From NCBI GenBank assembly GCA_021234155.1, contig JAJEKV010000021.1, positions 15,761,563-15,825,562 on the forward strand: a DNA stretch of 64,000 bases, in the 5' to 3' direction. Position 1 is the first letter of the stretch. Each line of letters starts with the position of its first letter. The stretch is from Isoetes taiwanensis. Taxonomy: Eukaryota > Streptophyta > Lycopodiopsida > Isoetales > Isoetaceae. The notes below the pieces were generated by a model. That model made no database searches. It was not told where the DNA came from and worked only from the letters and a program-made list of their open reading frames with translations. Below are positions 1 through 11,060 of the stretch, piece by piece. The position numbers and the translations under genes are program-made.

Positions 1-130
1 AGGCAAAGATTATGGCCAAAGAAGAGGCAAGGACATGCCATAACATGAAAGAAACGCCAAATTGGTCAGTCCAAGCAGGGAGAAGCCCCTCCCCTACATG
101 GTTTCGAAGAATAGAGAATAAGGTACTGCT

Positions 131-300
131 AAGAGAGAAGAGGAAGTGCCGATGAGACGTTGATGAAGAACCTCGCCTAATATAGCAAACTCCCAAGCAG
201 AGAAAGCATGCAATGCATGCATGCGAGACATCATGCTCGGCCCCTCTAGAATCTCGATCCGAGGGCTCGGGTCGATGGGATTTTAGAGAATACTCTGGAT
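131..300. repeat. Dispersed repeat, copy 1 (partner at 51484-51665)
   Basis: Reads alongside 51484-51665 in the same orientation: both have a purine-rich lead, then GATGAGA..GATGAAGAACCT, then a self-complementary ATGCATGC-rich block, then a CGATCCGA/CTGATCCGA stretch ending in a GGCTCGG motif. Identity is partial, so these are old copies. No ORF or terminal inverted repeat is evident; class unknown. Confidence 0.55.
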
Positions 301-469
301 GTGCACCCTTGTGGTTTTCTCTTCAACTATAAAAATTGCTCCTATATGTAATTCCTCTAGGCTGCCAAAAACAACAAGTGCATGCTGGGTTCTATAAATG
401 ACAGGCCCATCTATATCTACACTCTAGTCTATGCTCTCTTTATTGAATTCTAGAGAGGGAGATTTGTAA

Positions 470-1630
470 CATCTCTAGATATGGAAAATTCTAAATTCAT
501 AATTGAATGGGGCTTAAAATGGAATTATTTTAAGAGGGATTATAATTGTTCAATAAAGTGAGAAGTGGCAAGAAAAGGGTTAGTTAGAGAGAATGTTTGA
601 GAAAGGGGCATCATTTTCTTGAAAGAGAAAGTTATTACGAATGAACAGGAAGAAATGAGAAAGGGATCTAATTAAGGTAGGCTTTCAAGTCTGTCCATTT
701 CTGTTCTTAATCTTTGCCAATTTGTATGCTAATTTGTAAGAATGTTGAATAATCAATCTGAAATACTTTCTTGAATCTAACACAAAGTTTGATCCTTTGT
801 TTAATTCGATTGACAATCTTTTTCATAATCAGATATGGCTACAAATGGATTACGATAAGATGCACAATGTATACGAAATTTATATGTTACATCTAGATTC
901 TTAATTCAATAAATGTGGTCCAACACTGATATAAGATTGAGAGTCAAGGATCCTTTTATCATTCAAAGATCCAATTTGTAGTTTTCTTTTGAAACTTTGG
1001 TTGTGCTCTTCGTCTAAATCCGCTTTGTGTATCATGCTTTAGCTTTTTAAAAATGGAGCAAAGGTCGTGGAACACAACAAGTCATTTTAGAATCCATGTT
1101 AGGTAGAACAAAAAGGAAATAAGAAAACAATAAGACCTATCAGAACCTAGATAGAACCCATGTTCTTACTTCTAATCTTATGGTAGTCTATCATTAGATG
1201 GAAAAATAAAAGCTACATGTTCTTGCTCAAAATCGCATCACTAGAGGTCACAAGTCTAGTTTCTAGGTTAAAGCATTGCTGTTAGAAAGAAATGGACCTA
1301 TTAACTTACTAGAAGAAAACTGTAGGTATTGGAGTCTTAAAGAGCTCTCTTTGGTAAGGGTTGTGGTCTCTCGTGAAGCAGACAGCCATGTGATCGTCAC
1401 ACTAGCCAAGGTTCGAATCTGGCCTATGTCCTTTCAATATCATCATGGGTCTAAGACTTATCTCCTTTGTTTAAATACGTGTAAAGAAAGACCCACAACT
1501 GGCCAATGCTTATATGGTTATGTTTCAAATGAACTAACCAATGCTTGTAATAAAATAGACCTAGAGTGATTAGGTTTTAGACGTGAACGTTCGAAATATA
1601 TAGTAAATTTTCTTAATTCTTTTAATAAGA
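470..1630. repeat. Dispersed ~1.1-kb repeat, copy 1 (partner 19969-21110)
   Basis: Begins with TGTAACATCTCTAG and aligns collinearly with 19969-21110 (TATAACATCCCTAG) with many substitutions and small indels. The shared stretch runs through a tRNA-like B-box, GGTTCGAATCT near 1411, and ends in an ATAAAATAGAC motif with a short tail. The TGTAACA start resembles an LTR end, but I could not find a matching CA end, primer-binding site or second LTR. It may be a solo LTR fragment or a SINE-containing composite. Confidence 0.55.
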
Positions 1631-3704
1631 TAAGCTACATATTCTAAACGAGGTGCACCTTGGACTACCACAATCATCGGATTCGTCGATCCTACGACCC
1701 AGATCATATGTTGGGGCCTCTGGGCATCTCTCGTTTCGCTTATAGTTGTTTATAATTGGAGGCGTCTATGATTTTGAAATATGAAATACGATTTTGCCTT
1801 AGGTTTTGAGGGAATATCGAGCCTCTATACGACTTTGCCTAAGATTTTAGAATATGAAATACGGGGGCTTGAACCTCTACCAAAATAATTCAATGTCTTA
1901 ATAAGACTACTTTAACCAATGTACCCAATGAGCTAATGTAATTATTTTCTATCTTGAATCTATGCCTCCCCTCTGAACATTTCTCAAAACATGAAAATCA
2001 ATGGTGAATTTATAGCTTGCATGCGCTGGTCCTTTGCATAAAGGAAATCAATTTCATATCTTAAAGCAAATGGCTTGTAAACATCACAAAAGCATTAAAG
2101 GCAAAACCAAAATGGAACGCAACGCATGGCAGAAGAGGTTTGGATGTAGAGGTTGATTGAAAAAATAAAGGGAATCTGCCCAGTCTATCTTGAAGAAAGA
2201 ATGAGTAGAATTAGCAGATGCATAGAATAAGAAAAATAGGCACAAATAATATAATGAGGTAGAACAAAAATAAATCTCATTGTGATGCTAGATTAACCAT
2301 AAACCCTAATGCATTTTGGAAATGGACACTAATGGACATCATCCTACCTCAAGCCCACCACATCCAACCTGGATTATAACATAATTGGAGGCTATCTGGT
2401 TATACACTGCATATGGTTGAACTAGAGACTGCATTGAAGACCATCTGGACTATAAAATTTACTCAAACACCCAAGAATACACGAACAACACGGCAACATA
2501 TTGAAGATAAAAGGTGCTATGGACCAGAAGGCAGGATTTGAAGCATTTACAAAACTCACAGGTTGTGAAGCTGGCTATTTTTGCTTGCTATATCATCAGC
2601 ATGAGTGGACAACTGAATCCCAATGTTGAGCAGTCCTGCAAAGTTACCAAGGTTACTTAATACCTCTAAATGAAAAGGCTCCAGTATACCATCAACATAA
2701 GAGATCACATTTGTCAAAAGAAAATAAAACTTTGAAAGATTACCTTATCTTTCTCATCCTTCATATTGAAACCCTATGATTCATGTAGCCTGAGATGAAG
2801 GTCCTATAAATAAAAAAAACAGAAGTCCCTTGCTCCAGATTGGTTTTGGTACTTTTTGCAAGAGACGTGACCTGCATATAAGAGAACAACAGTTCTTTAC
2901 ACCAATGAATTTGCTTAAAAAATGTTGACATTTTCTTCGCAGTGGCACTGTAGAAAGCGAAATGAGAGGAGGCACCAATGTCCTGGATGACACAGTTTCA
3001 GTTTGGCACAGTTTCATGGCTGATTTTCCAAAATAAAATGAGACAAAAGTAAAGCATCAGACAGACAGAGTCACGGATTGCAGAGCTTGGTTAACCTGTA
3101 TGAATGAAAACATAAATAAAGAGAAGCTAAGAAGTTTACCTGCAAGTTATATCCCTTTCTTGTAGTTGCAACAAAAGCAACAAAACCGCTTTCTTCAAAG
3201 CTCTGATATTTGAACTTGCTTCACATACAAGTGCCTACTTAAGCTCCAAGCTCTGATATTTAGATGACAGAAAGAGCTCTTACTTCACATTACATGAATG
3301 CAGAAGCTTCGATCCTTTATAGCTTGAATCCTACAGATTTGCTGCGTTTGGTGCTCCAATCTGGCAGCTTGATCATTGATGCTTCAAAATCCGCCTTTCT
3401 TTCTTGTTTCGATTTGGACTCAGCAAATCTTGCGCACAAAAGATCGCCGAGGAAGCAAAAGCTTTCAGTATTCCTATTCAATTTCTTGGGCGCTGGCCTG
3501 ATGTCATGCTTGAAAGAAGTAAGAACCGTGTAGAAAAATGCCTTTTAACTTCAGTCATGGCCGCTACCAAAGCTCCTATGATTTCCTCCTGCGATTTAAC
3601 TAAAAAGAAATGGTCGGATGGGAGAGGAATCCACCGCCATAACCTTGTGCTGCATTAAACGTAACGGCGACCCGCCGCCCACTGCTCCTGAAAAAAACGT
3701 CCCC
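1631..3704. other. Non-coding stretch, no supported gene
   Basis: AT-rich DNA with short ORFs only. A small direct repeat built on TATGAAATACG lies at 1770-1865. The open frames at 2781-3017 and 3264-3658 have no recognisable motif and overlap one another, so I do not call genes here. Confidence 0.5.
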
Positions 3705-3839
3705 TGCTTGAAAAAGTTACAGCCTGGCAGAAAAGTAAAGACATTGCCGGAAAAATCATTTTTGGATTCCAAAAGTCACGCCTGAAAAAGGGCACACCGG
3801 CAAGAAAGAGAAAGGGCAAAAACGTTTTAAGTAAGTAGA
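3705..3839. repeat. Repeat split by the Helitron (intact counterpart 14490-14614)
   Basis: This ~130-bp stretch matches 14490-14614, sharing ATTGCCGGAAAA, TTCCAAAAGTCAC, GAAAAGGGCACACCG and AAGTAAGTAGA. Homology stops exactly at A3839, where the Helitron 3' terminus begins. In the counterpart the sequence continues from A14614 into T14615. That is the A|T dinucleotide Helitrons insert into, so the second copy behaves as an empty site. Confidence 0.7.
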
Positions 3840-3867
3840 CTAGTAAACGTGTGACCGGCGTTGCCGG
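3840..3867 (-). other. Helitron 3' terminal hairpin and CTAG end
   Basis: Read on the minus strand, a 5-bp GC stem (CCGGC/GCCGG) with a 3-nt loop is followed by TCACACGTTTA and CTAG, then T. Hairpin, spacer length and CTRR-T all match Helitron 3' ends, which serve as the rolling-circle stop signal. A diverged second example ends at 29815. Confidence 0.88.
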
Positions 3868-4205
3868 GCTAATGTCCTGAGCATGTGTTTTTCCTCGGCC
3901 TTTAACGTCCATATGCATGATATATGCAAGATTAGACAATATTTCCTTCTGCAAATATTTTTGTTATTGAAATTGTCTAATGACAGTATCATCAATGTAT
4001 TAACTTTGCATTTTTCAATTTCAACAGGAAATAATGCTTTATAACAAACATGTTAAATCTACCTCTGAAAACAAAAATTTGGAAAGATGGATCTAAAACT
4101 TATGCTCAAAATGTCAACTTTAGAAGTAGTTAAGTACACCAACAAAAAGTAGGTACTAAAATGCAAAACACAAAATTTTATCCTAGCTCATTGATGTATT
4201 TTAGT

Positions 4206-4557
4206 TCATGATGGAACTCTAAATATGCATCTCCACATGGCGCACATCACCAAGGGCCTAATAATGTACTTTGTTGGATGCTCTCGTGATATCTTCACTT
4301 CTCCGACAGATAACATCTTAGGCGGGGTAAAAGTGAAATGTATGGGCGTCATTGATTCGAACTGGCCACGACGTCTCATGACTATCAAGCACGTGAGACA
4401 ACTCATCCCAAAGGTAGACTCGTATAATGGAATCAGATATCGCCTCAGGAAGGAATGATTTGTAGACCCTAAAATGGGTTCCATTACATATTCCAACACA
4501 TGTGAGTTCTTTTGCTACTAAGACGCCAATTCGCCAGTGCACGGTATCGTTTCTCAT
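4206..4557 (-). pseudogene. Helitron RPA-like (OB-fold) C-terminal remnant
   Basis: Two overlapping minus frames look like one broken coding stretch. The upstream frame contains IIRVYLWDELSHVLDSHE, reminiscent of the LWDE/LWGD strand of RPA70-type OB folds. The downstream frame contains VKISREHPTKYIIRPLVM and ends RVPS-stop. The same downstream peptide, with substitutions, is encoded in the plus frame of the Helitron end at 29340-29815, so that frame was probably coding. A frameshift near 4345 would join the two. RPA identity is inferred from a weak motif plus position after the helicase. Confidence 0.45.
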
Positions 4558-4627
4558 CTGATAAAAAAGACAAACAATTGCAAGTTAGTCAAAGCACTAC
4601 ATTACCCAATTGATAGGTACATGCACT

Positions 4628-4903
4628 TTATCCTCCACTTACCTCTCTCAAAGCACATCCGCGTAAACAGCGTTCCCTTGGATAGACTTGAGCAAATAGG
4701 AAGTCATCAATTAGTTGGATGAACTGCTCCAACTTGACAACCTCATCAGTGCAAAATATTTCCTTAAGCTTTCTAATAAGTTCCTCAATTTCCACGCTTG
4801 CTACCCCATGCATATGAGTGTGGTATTTTCGTTCCCAATCATACCATGACCCAAGAGCACGTACGACAAAAAATAACACTGGAGACGTGATAACTCCTGT
4901 CAC
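4628..4903 (-). pseudogene. Unassigned Helitron ORF between helicase and RPA-like part
   Basis: A 91-codon minus frame contains a charged helical stretch (VEIEELIRKLKEIF) and FIQLIDDFLF. It lies between the helicase C-terminus and the RPA-like remnant. I do not recognise a domain. It could be an exon of the RPA-like gene or fortuitous. Confidence 0.3.
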
Positions 4904-5079
4904 CTTTTAGGCATTTGGCGACATGGTGACCAAAGACATACCAAGGGACCAAAATACGCACCATCTACATGGATGAAGAAGTAAGTAAGTAAGACAAAAA
5001 AGAAATAAAATAGCAGAAATCAATGAAAAAAAGAGAAATCGAAAGTAGAGACATTTAAGTATTAGGCTCACAATTAGAG

Positions 5080-5503
5080 GAGTTCTTTGTATAATATTTG
5101 TTGTATATCTTGATCGGTCGACGTCTGCGGAAGCATCTCCATCCTTCGATAGAATGAGTACCTTTATGCCTTGGATTCCTTGAGCTCTCGAGAGTGCCAC
5201 ATAGAGTTGTCCGTGACTAAATACTGGGTTTGGCAAATACAAACCAACCATTTTCATCGTTTGGCCCTGGGACTTGTTGATTGTCATACCAAAAGCTGGG
5301 CGTAGTGGAAATTGCATGCATTCAAACTGAAATGAAAGTTCTGCATTATTTGGCACCAAAGGAATTCGAAATATGAACACTCTGCTCCCAATATTTTTTC
5401 CAGTGACAATCTCGGCATCTATAGCACATCTTTCCAATGAACATATGATGAGGCGAGTTCCATTGTAGAGTCCTTTACGGGTAGAAACTGACCTCAGCAA
5501 CAT
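5080..5503 (-). pseudogene. Helitron PIF1-type helicase, C-terminal half
   Basis: The frame starts MLLRSVSTRKGLYNGTRLI, the segment that follows LKVGMP in PIF1-like helicases. It includes RPAFGMTINKSQGQT (motif V region) and GQLYVALSRAQ (motif VI, with the YVALSR arginine). Clear family similarity ends near 5090; the hydrophobic codons down to 4907 look like intron or decay. The frame is offset from the 5494-6369 part, so an indel near 5505 breaks the helicase. Confidence 0.85.
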
Positions 5504-6369
5504 GCAATCATGCCAACCTTCAATGTCAATTGATGTGGAGGCATCCCACTCGGAGTTTGCGCATTCAAAAATTCAACGGGATAGACCCCTGCATCATTCT
5601 CATCCACAGCTCGATCGACACTGTAATAATCAATAGGCGTAGCAGGCAGCCACACTGTCGTCCTCTTGTTTACTTCATCTACATCCTCATTTAGTGGCGT
5701 AAGGATTGCCCTTTGCACCCAATAGGACACACTTTCATAATTTGTGGAAACATTCGGAAATGCCACGGCTAGCAAATCATTCAAGTCCTGTGACTTGACA
5801 CAAATTTCTTCTGGAAGATATATTACGCCCGGCCCAATGTTGGGAAATGTGGTTTCGAGCCCATCTCCAACTCGTAGAAGATAGTCAGCAAATGCCCTTT
5901 GCTCTTCCAGATCGCTCCCCACATTGTTCATTACCCGCATATTTACGTTGAGCTTATGTTCCTCGACATGATCACATATGTAAGAGTACTTCAAGGAAGC
6001 TTGCACAATTTGGGGTCGATTTCCTCGTGGTACCACAGGTGGAACCTGGCGAAAATCTCCTCCTAAAACAACAATGAGTCCTCCAAATAATTTGTCACAT
6101 GACATCACATCACGGAGCGTTCTATCCAGTGCTTCATAAACATGTTTATGCATCATTGAGGCCTCATCCCATATAATCATGCGTGTCGCTCTTATCAATT
6201 TTGCCAACTCGGACTGCTTTGGAATATTGCACGTTGATGTCTCATCTATATTTATCGGTATCTTGAACCTTGAATGTGCAGTGCGCCCGCCCTTCAATAA
6301 AGTGGATGCAATTTCGGAGGAAGCAACTGCAAGTGCAATGATACCTCTGGCACGGACATAAGACAACAT
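5494..6369 (-). pseudogene. Helitron PIF1-type helicase, central part
   Basis: This frame continues the helicase after the P-loop. It contains MIIWDEASMMHK (Walker B, DEAS), GGDFRQVPPVV (motif III) and ANVNMRV-type sequence, and ends LTLKVGMIA, where the frame is lost. It is in the same frame as 6397-7149, separated only by a premature TGA. The helicase would unwind the donor strand during rolling-circle transposition in the nucleus. The coding sequence looks otherwise conserved. Confidence 0.88.
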
Positions 6370-6396
6370 GGTGTTGAAAAGAAAACTCTTTCCCGA

Positions 6397-7149
6397 TCAA
6401 CCTGCACCATGAACAAAGAAGACCCGTCCTTTTTCCAACATCACGTGCTCATGGATCACACGGTCAAAGATAATACGTTGATCGTTATATAGGCGGTCCA
6501 CAACTTCTTGCACCTCTGCCATGTCTTCTTGAAACACCTCATCCCGAAATATCATATATGGATCTATTGCACGGTCGGGAAGAATGAATTCAAACTCTCT
6601 CAAAGATCGTCCAGCAGAATTCATGTGGTCTTCAATGTCTAGAAGTGCCATATCAAAAAATTGACCAGACACCTGCACACTTTGATCCTCCGCAACCCTT
6701 CGTGCCTCATGTAAGAAGTCATCGACCATGGAAAGCTTGACTTCTTCCCACAGTTGCAGCGGATTCGATGGTTCGCAATTTAAAAGTATCATGGTGAACA
6801 TATGTCGCAATTGTGGTGGCATACCCCATGTTGTTGCTTCTTGAAGAGATTCGAGCCATTCTGTGTCGTCTCGAAGCAATCCACGACGAGTGCAAGCTTC
6901 TTTATATGTTGCACATAACTCCCCATCGAAGGAGCGCAGATCTTCAAAACTAACTGCACCTGTCACACGTGTCAATAGGAGACGTAGATAGTATCGCTCT
7001 CCTTCTGAAGGATTAACAAAGTACATGCGTCCAATCGTGGGAAACTTCTGATTGTTGGATCTACCCATCCATGTCCTACTGAGTTTATCATAGGTAAACT
7101 TTTTAGGAAAATCGTGGTCAATTGAGTAGCTCTCTATTTCCAGATGCAT
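6397..7149 (-). pseudogene. Helitron Rep-helicase linker and Walker A (stop-interrupted)
   Basis: Contains FTYDKLSRTWMGR and GRMYFVNPSEGERYYLR, the conserved spacer between Rep and helicase in Helitron polyproteins, then LNCEPSNPLQLWEE. It ends FFVHGAG followed by TGA. The next codons in frame read SGKS, so the stop lies inside the GxxGxGKS P-loop, consistent with a GGA-to-TGA change. The upstream junction to Rep (around 7120-7150) also needs a frame change. Confidence 0.85.
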
Positions 7150-8113
7150 TCTTCTCGAAGAAAGCTGTCAACGTTGTTTTGTTATTCTTACTTCTTATCG
7201 TGTCCACGCTCATACCTTCTCGATAGTATACATCTTGTTGCATTGGGAGATGCACAGCCAATCTAGTGACATGAGGAAACTGTTGCTGTGTATCATATGA
7301 GAGGATTCTCCACGATGCTTCAGAAGCTGAAAAAGAGCGTGCATTTAAGTATTGCTCAACCTCATCATGGTTTATGGTGGTTGCCCTGCTAGTAGTTGCA
7401 CCATCACTTGCTGCCTCTAAATTCACATTGATCATATCCGGCCCTTTGTAGACATACTTGTATAGATATTTAACGGCCTTTACAGCAGCACATACCTCAA
7501 CATTAATATGGCACTTGAAGTAGGATGTCAGCCACGGATTGTATGGCACGACCCATCTGTTGTCTAAATGTATATCCCCTTTTTTCACCTTTCGACCATC
7601 ATCCCTTCTTCGGTACAATGGATATCCGTCAACAACTGTCGTCTCATCTGAAAATGCACGTGGATAACATTTTGTACATTTACCATCCTGCATACACGAA
7701 CTATTCGGATATCCAGTACCACATGGCCCATGCATCATATTATGGGTGACAATCTCATATAATTCGGGATATGCATCCTTATCTGGTATTTCAGTACAAA
7801 TGATTTGATCAATCTCTTCGGCTGTGAAGGGCTTGTCGGCCTGATCCAACATAGTCAACAAATGTTCATGTGGCAAGCTTCTCTTTTGGAACTCAATAAC
7901 ATAGACTTTTGCGATTATGCGGCCGAATATACCATGATTAGTTATCAGATCTACCAGCTCCTTTACTTTCATATGGAATACTCTGGCTACTAACTCTGGT
8001 CGATCACTTGGCGATTGGCCATATAATAATTCTCTCCTAATCTCTTCCCAATTCGCATTGGCAGTCATGGTTATAAAGAGGTCTGGCCTGCCATGTTCGC
8101 GAACAATAGACAT
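7118..8113 (-). pseudogene. Helitron HUH replication initiator (Rep) domain
   Basis: Carries the three Rep motifs in order: DLFITMTANANW; a two-histidine motif in QKRSLPHEHLLTM (HEH); and the two-tyrosine motif KYLYKYVYKG. These belong to the HUH endonuclease that nicks and rejoins Helitron ends. A zinc-knuckle-like CTKCYPRAF segment lies between. Both metal-binding histidines and both tyrosines are present, so inactivity comes from frame breaks, not loss of catalytic residues. A single extra base near 8128-8130 separates this frame from the upstream part. Confidence 0.9.
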
Positions 8114-8603
8114 GGCATCCTGATACCAGTTGGATCATGTATCTCGGACCTCCTACATGTGAGGATGGTAACACAACTTTTCGGCCAATAGCACTTGCAT
8201 CATCTCCTTCAAAGTCCATAACACCCTGCAACATATCTTTTCGAATGGTGTGTTGATTCAACACAATGAATTGTAGCCTTTCTTGTTCCATCTTCGCAAA
8301 CATATCACAAATGTATTCTTGAAACAACCGGCCAGCCATGTGAAGGGTGGATGCATGTCCACGTCGCGTGAACAGATGATATCTGTAGTATTCCATAATA
8401 GTTACTTCCTTTGCACCACTCCGTCCATGAGGTATTTTAAAATGCCGTCCATCTATACCGTAGGGAAGAAGCGACACAAAGTGCAATGGGTCATATGCTG
8501 AGTGATATGCATCTATAAGCTTCAAGCCACTATCCTTAGAGTGTATAATAATATCTCTCTGACCATCCTCGGGCTTATCGTCAATAGGCATTAAGACAGC
8601 CAC
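8037..8603 (-). pseudogene. Helitron-like N domain, upstream of Rep
   Basis: Shows the conserved start EVAVLMPIDDK (partly before the first Met), then DIIIHSKDSGLKLI, HFVSLLPYGIDG, YYRYHLFTRRG and MFAKMEQERLQFI, typical of the helitron-like N-terminal domain. The frame fails at GGPRYMIQL, one base before the continuing YQDAMSIVREHGRPD in the next frame. It is in the same frame as 8625-9440, from which only a TAA separates it. Confidence 0.87.
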
Positions 8604-8624
8604 CTCATTTGCAGTTGGAGCATT

Positions 8625-9440
8625 TTATTGTCTCCTCACAGGATTTTGCACGTTGCAAGAAGGTATACGCAAACGGATATCCATGGTTGGATGATTACGC
8701 ATAATCTGTGCCGCACTCAAAAATATGCTAACAAATGGATTGTGCTCTGTCATAAGGGCCTGTAACTGCACAACTATTTCTTGTTTCAATCCATCAAAAA
8801 TAGACATCCTACGTTCAACTTGCATGTCATCACCATCCGTGATGTATAGTTGTGCGAATTTTGCATGCTCTTGATGGCCTTGCAGTGGCAATAGTGTTCC
8901 CATCTTATGGCACATGCGGCCATTGACCCTAAAAGTATAGGCCCCACCAATAGCATTTGCCAGCGCCTCATCAATTTTCACACCCACTGAGGCAAATGAG
9001 AATATATTATTGTACTTTCTGATGCTCGTTCGAAAGTGATCACCTACACTATCTGTTCTCGTATATAGGTCAAGTAATGGTAGTTGAACCTTTCCATTTG
9101 CATATGCCCGACATTTCTTTTTAACTGAGAGCTGCGTAGCCCCACAATACAAACATCTATAATGCATATTGCCAAGGTCATGAGGAGGAGGTAAATTCCA
9201 CGTCCATGCTATCTTATTGAAACCACTTTTACCAGCAGGACGTTCTCTAGGACCAATAGGAGTAGTGTAATCCAACCTCACAGCTGTCTGCTTTGCATGC
9301 CTTATGCGATCGAGCCGTCTTCTCCTTTGACTATTGCTTTCACCTTCAGGTGTCATATAAGAGGGGTTATGCATTAAGCTTGATAATTGGTCAACATTAG
9401 CATCTGCTACTGCTGTAGACACTTGTCCAATATTTGTCAT
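8625..9440 (-). pseudogene. Helitron polyprotein N-terminal part
   Basis: Contains one NPSYMTPEGESNSQRRRR repeat, a CLYCGA..CRAYANGK zinc-binding stretch and MGTLLPLQGHQEHAKFAQLY, which matches the G-L-P..FAQLYIYD segment preceding the helitron-like N domain. It ends NPVRRQ-TAA. The continuing frame reads NAPTANEVAVL, so the TAA replaces a residue (probably tyrosine) in an otherwise continuous frame. Confidence 0.85.
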
Positions 9441-9464
9441 TTCTATATCATTCTCAACATGACA

Positions 9465-9987
9465 TTATGAGCCCAAAGCTCTTTTTTTTACCATTCTTTT
9501 CCGCCGCAAGTATTTCTTTCTCTGACTATTGCTTTCATTCTCAGGTGTCATGTAGGAGGGGTTATTCGCTATCATAGGTGGTGTTATTTGATGTGATATT
9601 TCAATAAGTTCGGCCTGAGATGGTGTGCTAAATCCATGAGCATTCATGCCTGTAGATTGAGACAACATCACTTGATCACCTGCTTGTTCATCTATTGTGG
9701 GAAATAACTGCATCCTAATTACCAATAACTTCTGATGTGATGAAGCGTGAACCCATACTATGTGCAATAGGTCCTTCTATAACCCTATCATTTAGATGTC
9801 AGTGTCTTATTGGTTGCATCTCAACCTCAGTAGTTACAGGGCGCTCTGACACTGCTCGTACAGCTTGTGGCATTACTAATGTAGAGGCAAAAGATGTTTG
9901 AACTGATCGGCCCTCCATTGGAACAACATCAGATGAAGGACCAACATGATCTCTCTCTCTGACTTCCATGTTAAATTCTAGTTTCAA
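9465..9987 (-). pseudogene. Helitron N-terminal basic repeat region, proximal part
   Basis: Two short minus frames (9465-9767 and 9799-9987) hold a second copy of the motif NNPSYMTPENESNSQRKK followed by RRKRMVKKRAL, and a low-complexity V/T/S stretch. A frame change separates this from 8625-9440. The plus-strand LINE begins immediately to the right. The basic clusters suggest DNA binding or nuclear import, by inference only. Confidence 0.6.
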
Positions 9988-11060
9988 AGCTCAGTACTGC
10001 TGTACGGGGTAGAGGTCTGGGGGCCAGCGATTAGCAAGGGTACTTGGGATAAGCTAGAGAGGGTGCAGAAGGCTTTCCTGACATACAGCCTAGGCGTCAA
10101 GGACACGGTGCCTTATCCAATTTTGTTGTATGAGACTGGCTTTTGGCCCCTGCAGCATTCTGCTATGCGCAGGCACCTTGCGTATTTCCATAAGGTTGAC
10201 GAGATGGATGCACAACGTCTTCCTCCCCGGGCTCTGTTATTGGCACAAGGGCCGCAACGTCTGAAGAGAGTATGGCAAGAGCATTGTAGGGGATGGTTCG
10301 CGAGATGGTCCATAGACTATCAACACATTATGGATATGTCGGAAATCGCAGAGCAGGAGCTGCATTTGAATGTGCGCTTTGCTGCCTCTCTGTGGGATGC
10401 GCCCACTCTTGCAAAGCCCAAAACAGAGCACTACCACAAACAGGTCAATCCGTTGCTTGAACACGGCCCCCACCAGTATCTGAAGGCACACATTTCCACC
10501 AAGAAACGAAGAGCTATAGCTGCAATAAGGACAGGGTCCCACCATCTCGCAATGAGACAGGTATTTGGGTACGATGGAGGGCGGGGAATCCCCAAAGATG
10601 AGAGATTATGCCGTCTTTGTCACATGCGAGATAGTAGAAGATGAACACTATGCTCTACGAAATGCCCAAAGATGTGCACACATCCGGCGGCTCATGCCGA
10701 TCTCGGATGCTCGAGATAGAAATTCACTAACCTAGCCGGCTTACGCCAATGGTGGCACGTCTTGCGTCCTACATTTTGCAAGTCTCCACCGTCAGGGAGT
10801 CCCTCACAGCACAGGGAATTTGAGCGTCTGAATAGGGCCTCTCAACGCCTACTACAAGGGTTTTTCCTCCCACACGGGGGGTTTTTCATCCCAGTGGTAG
10901 AGACACATTGTACAGGGTTTCTGTGGTTTTATTTTGTGTTTGGAAACTTTTCGCTATATTGTAAAACCGTCTCATAGGCCAGTTGGCCTCCGTGGACGTT
11001 AAAATATACTTCCTTCCTTCCTTCCTTCCTTCCTTCCTTCCTTCCTTCCTTCCTTCCTTT
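9988..11060 (+). mobile_element. 5'-truncated LINE inserted in the Helitron
   Basis: Starts inside the reverse transcriptase 3' region (VLLYGVEVWGPA) and continues through the frame 10063-10644, which matches 25860-26694 (QKAF..LGVK.TVPY.ILL.ETGF.PLQ). It ends with a CRLC zinc-knuckle remnant, an untranslated tail and GGCCTCCGTGGACGTTAAAATATA, then a (TTCC)n tract at 11008-11060. Helitron coding resumes right after the tract. The truncation and 3' tail are typical of target-primed reverse transcription. Confidence 0.85.
11008..11060. repeat. (CTTC)n microsatellite at LINE 3' end
   Basis: About 13 tandem TTCC units directly follow the LINE 3' terminus. The minus reading gives a meaningless GRKE repeat. 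Confidence 0.95.

Noticed and set aside
1354-1425. Possible tRNA gene with GGTTCGAATCT
   Set aside because: No acceptor or anticodon stem can be closed and the segment recurs inside a dispersed repeat; it is at most a tRNA-derived module.
3655-3954. Minus ORF similar to one at 14438-14752
   Set aside because: The shared peptide is explained by the duplicated non-coding repeat; the frame runs across the Helitron boundary at 3840.
4225-4458. Plus ORF with MHLHMAHITKGL, also present at 29347-29541
   Set aside because: It is antisense to the conserved Helitron frame that ends RVPS; similarity reflects DNA homology of two Helitron ends.
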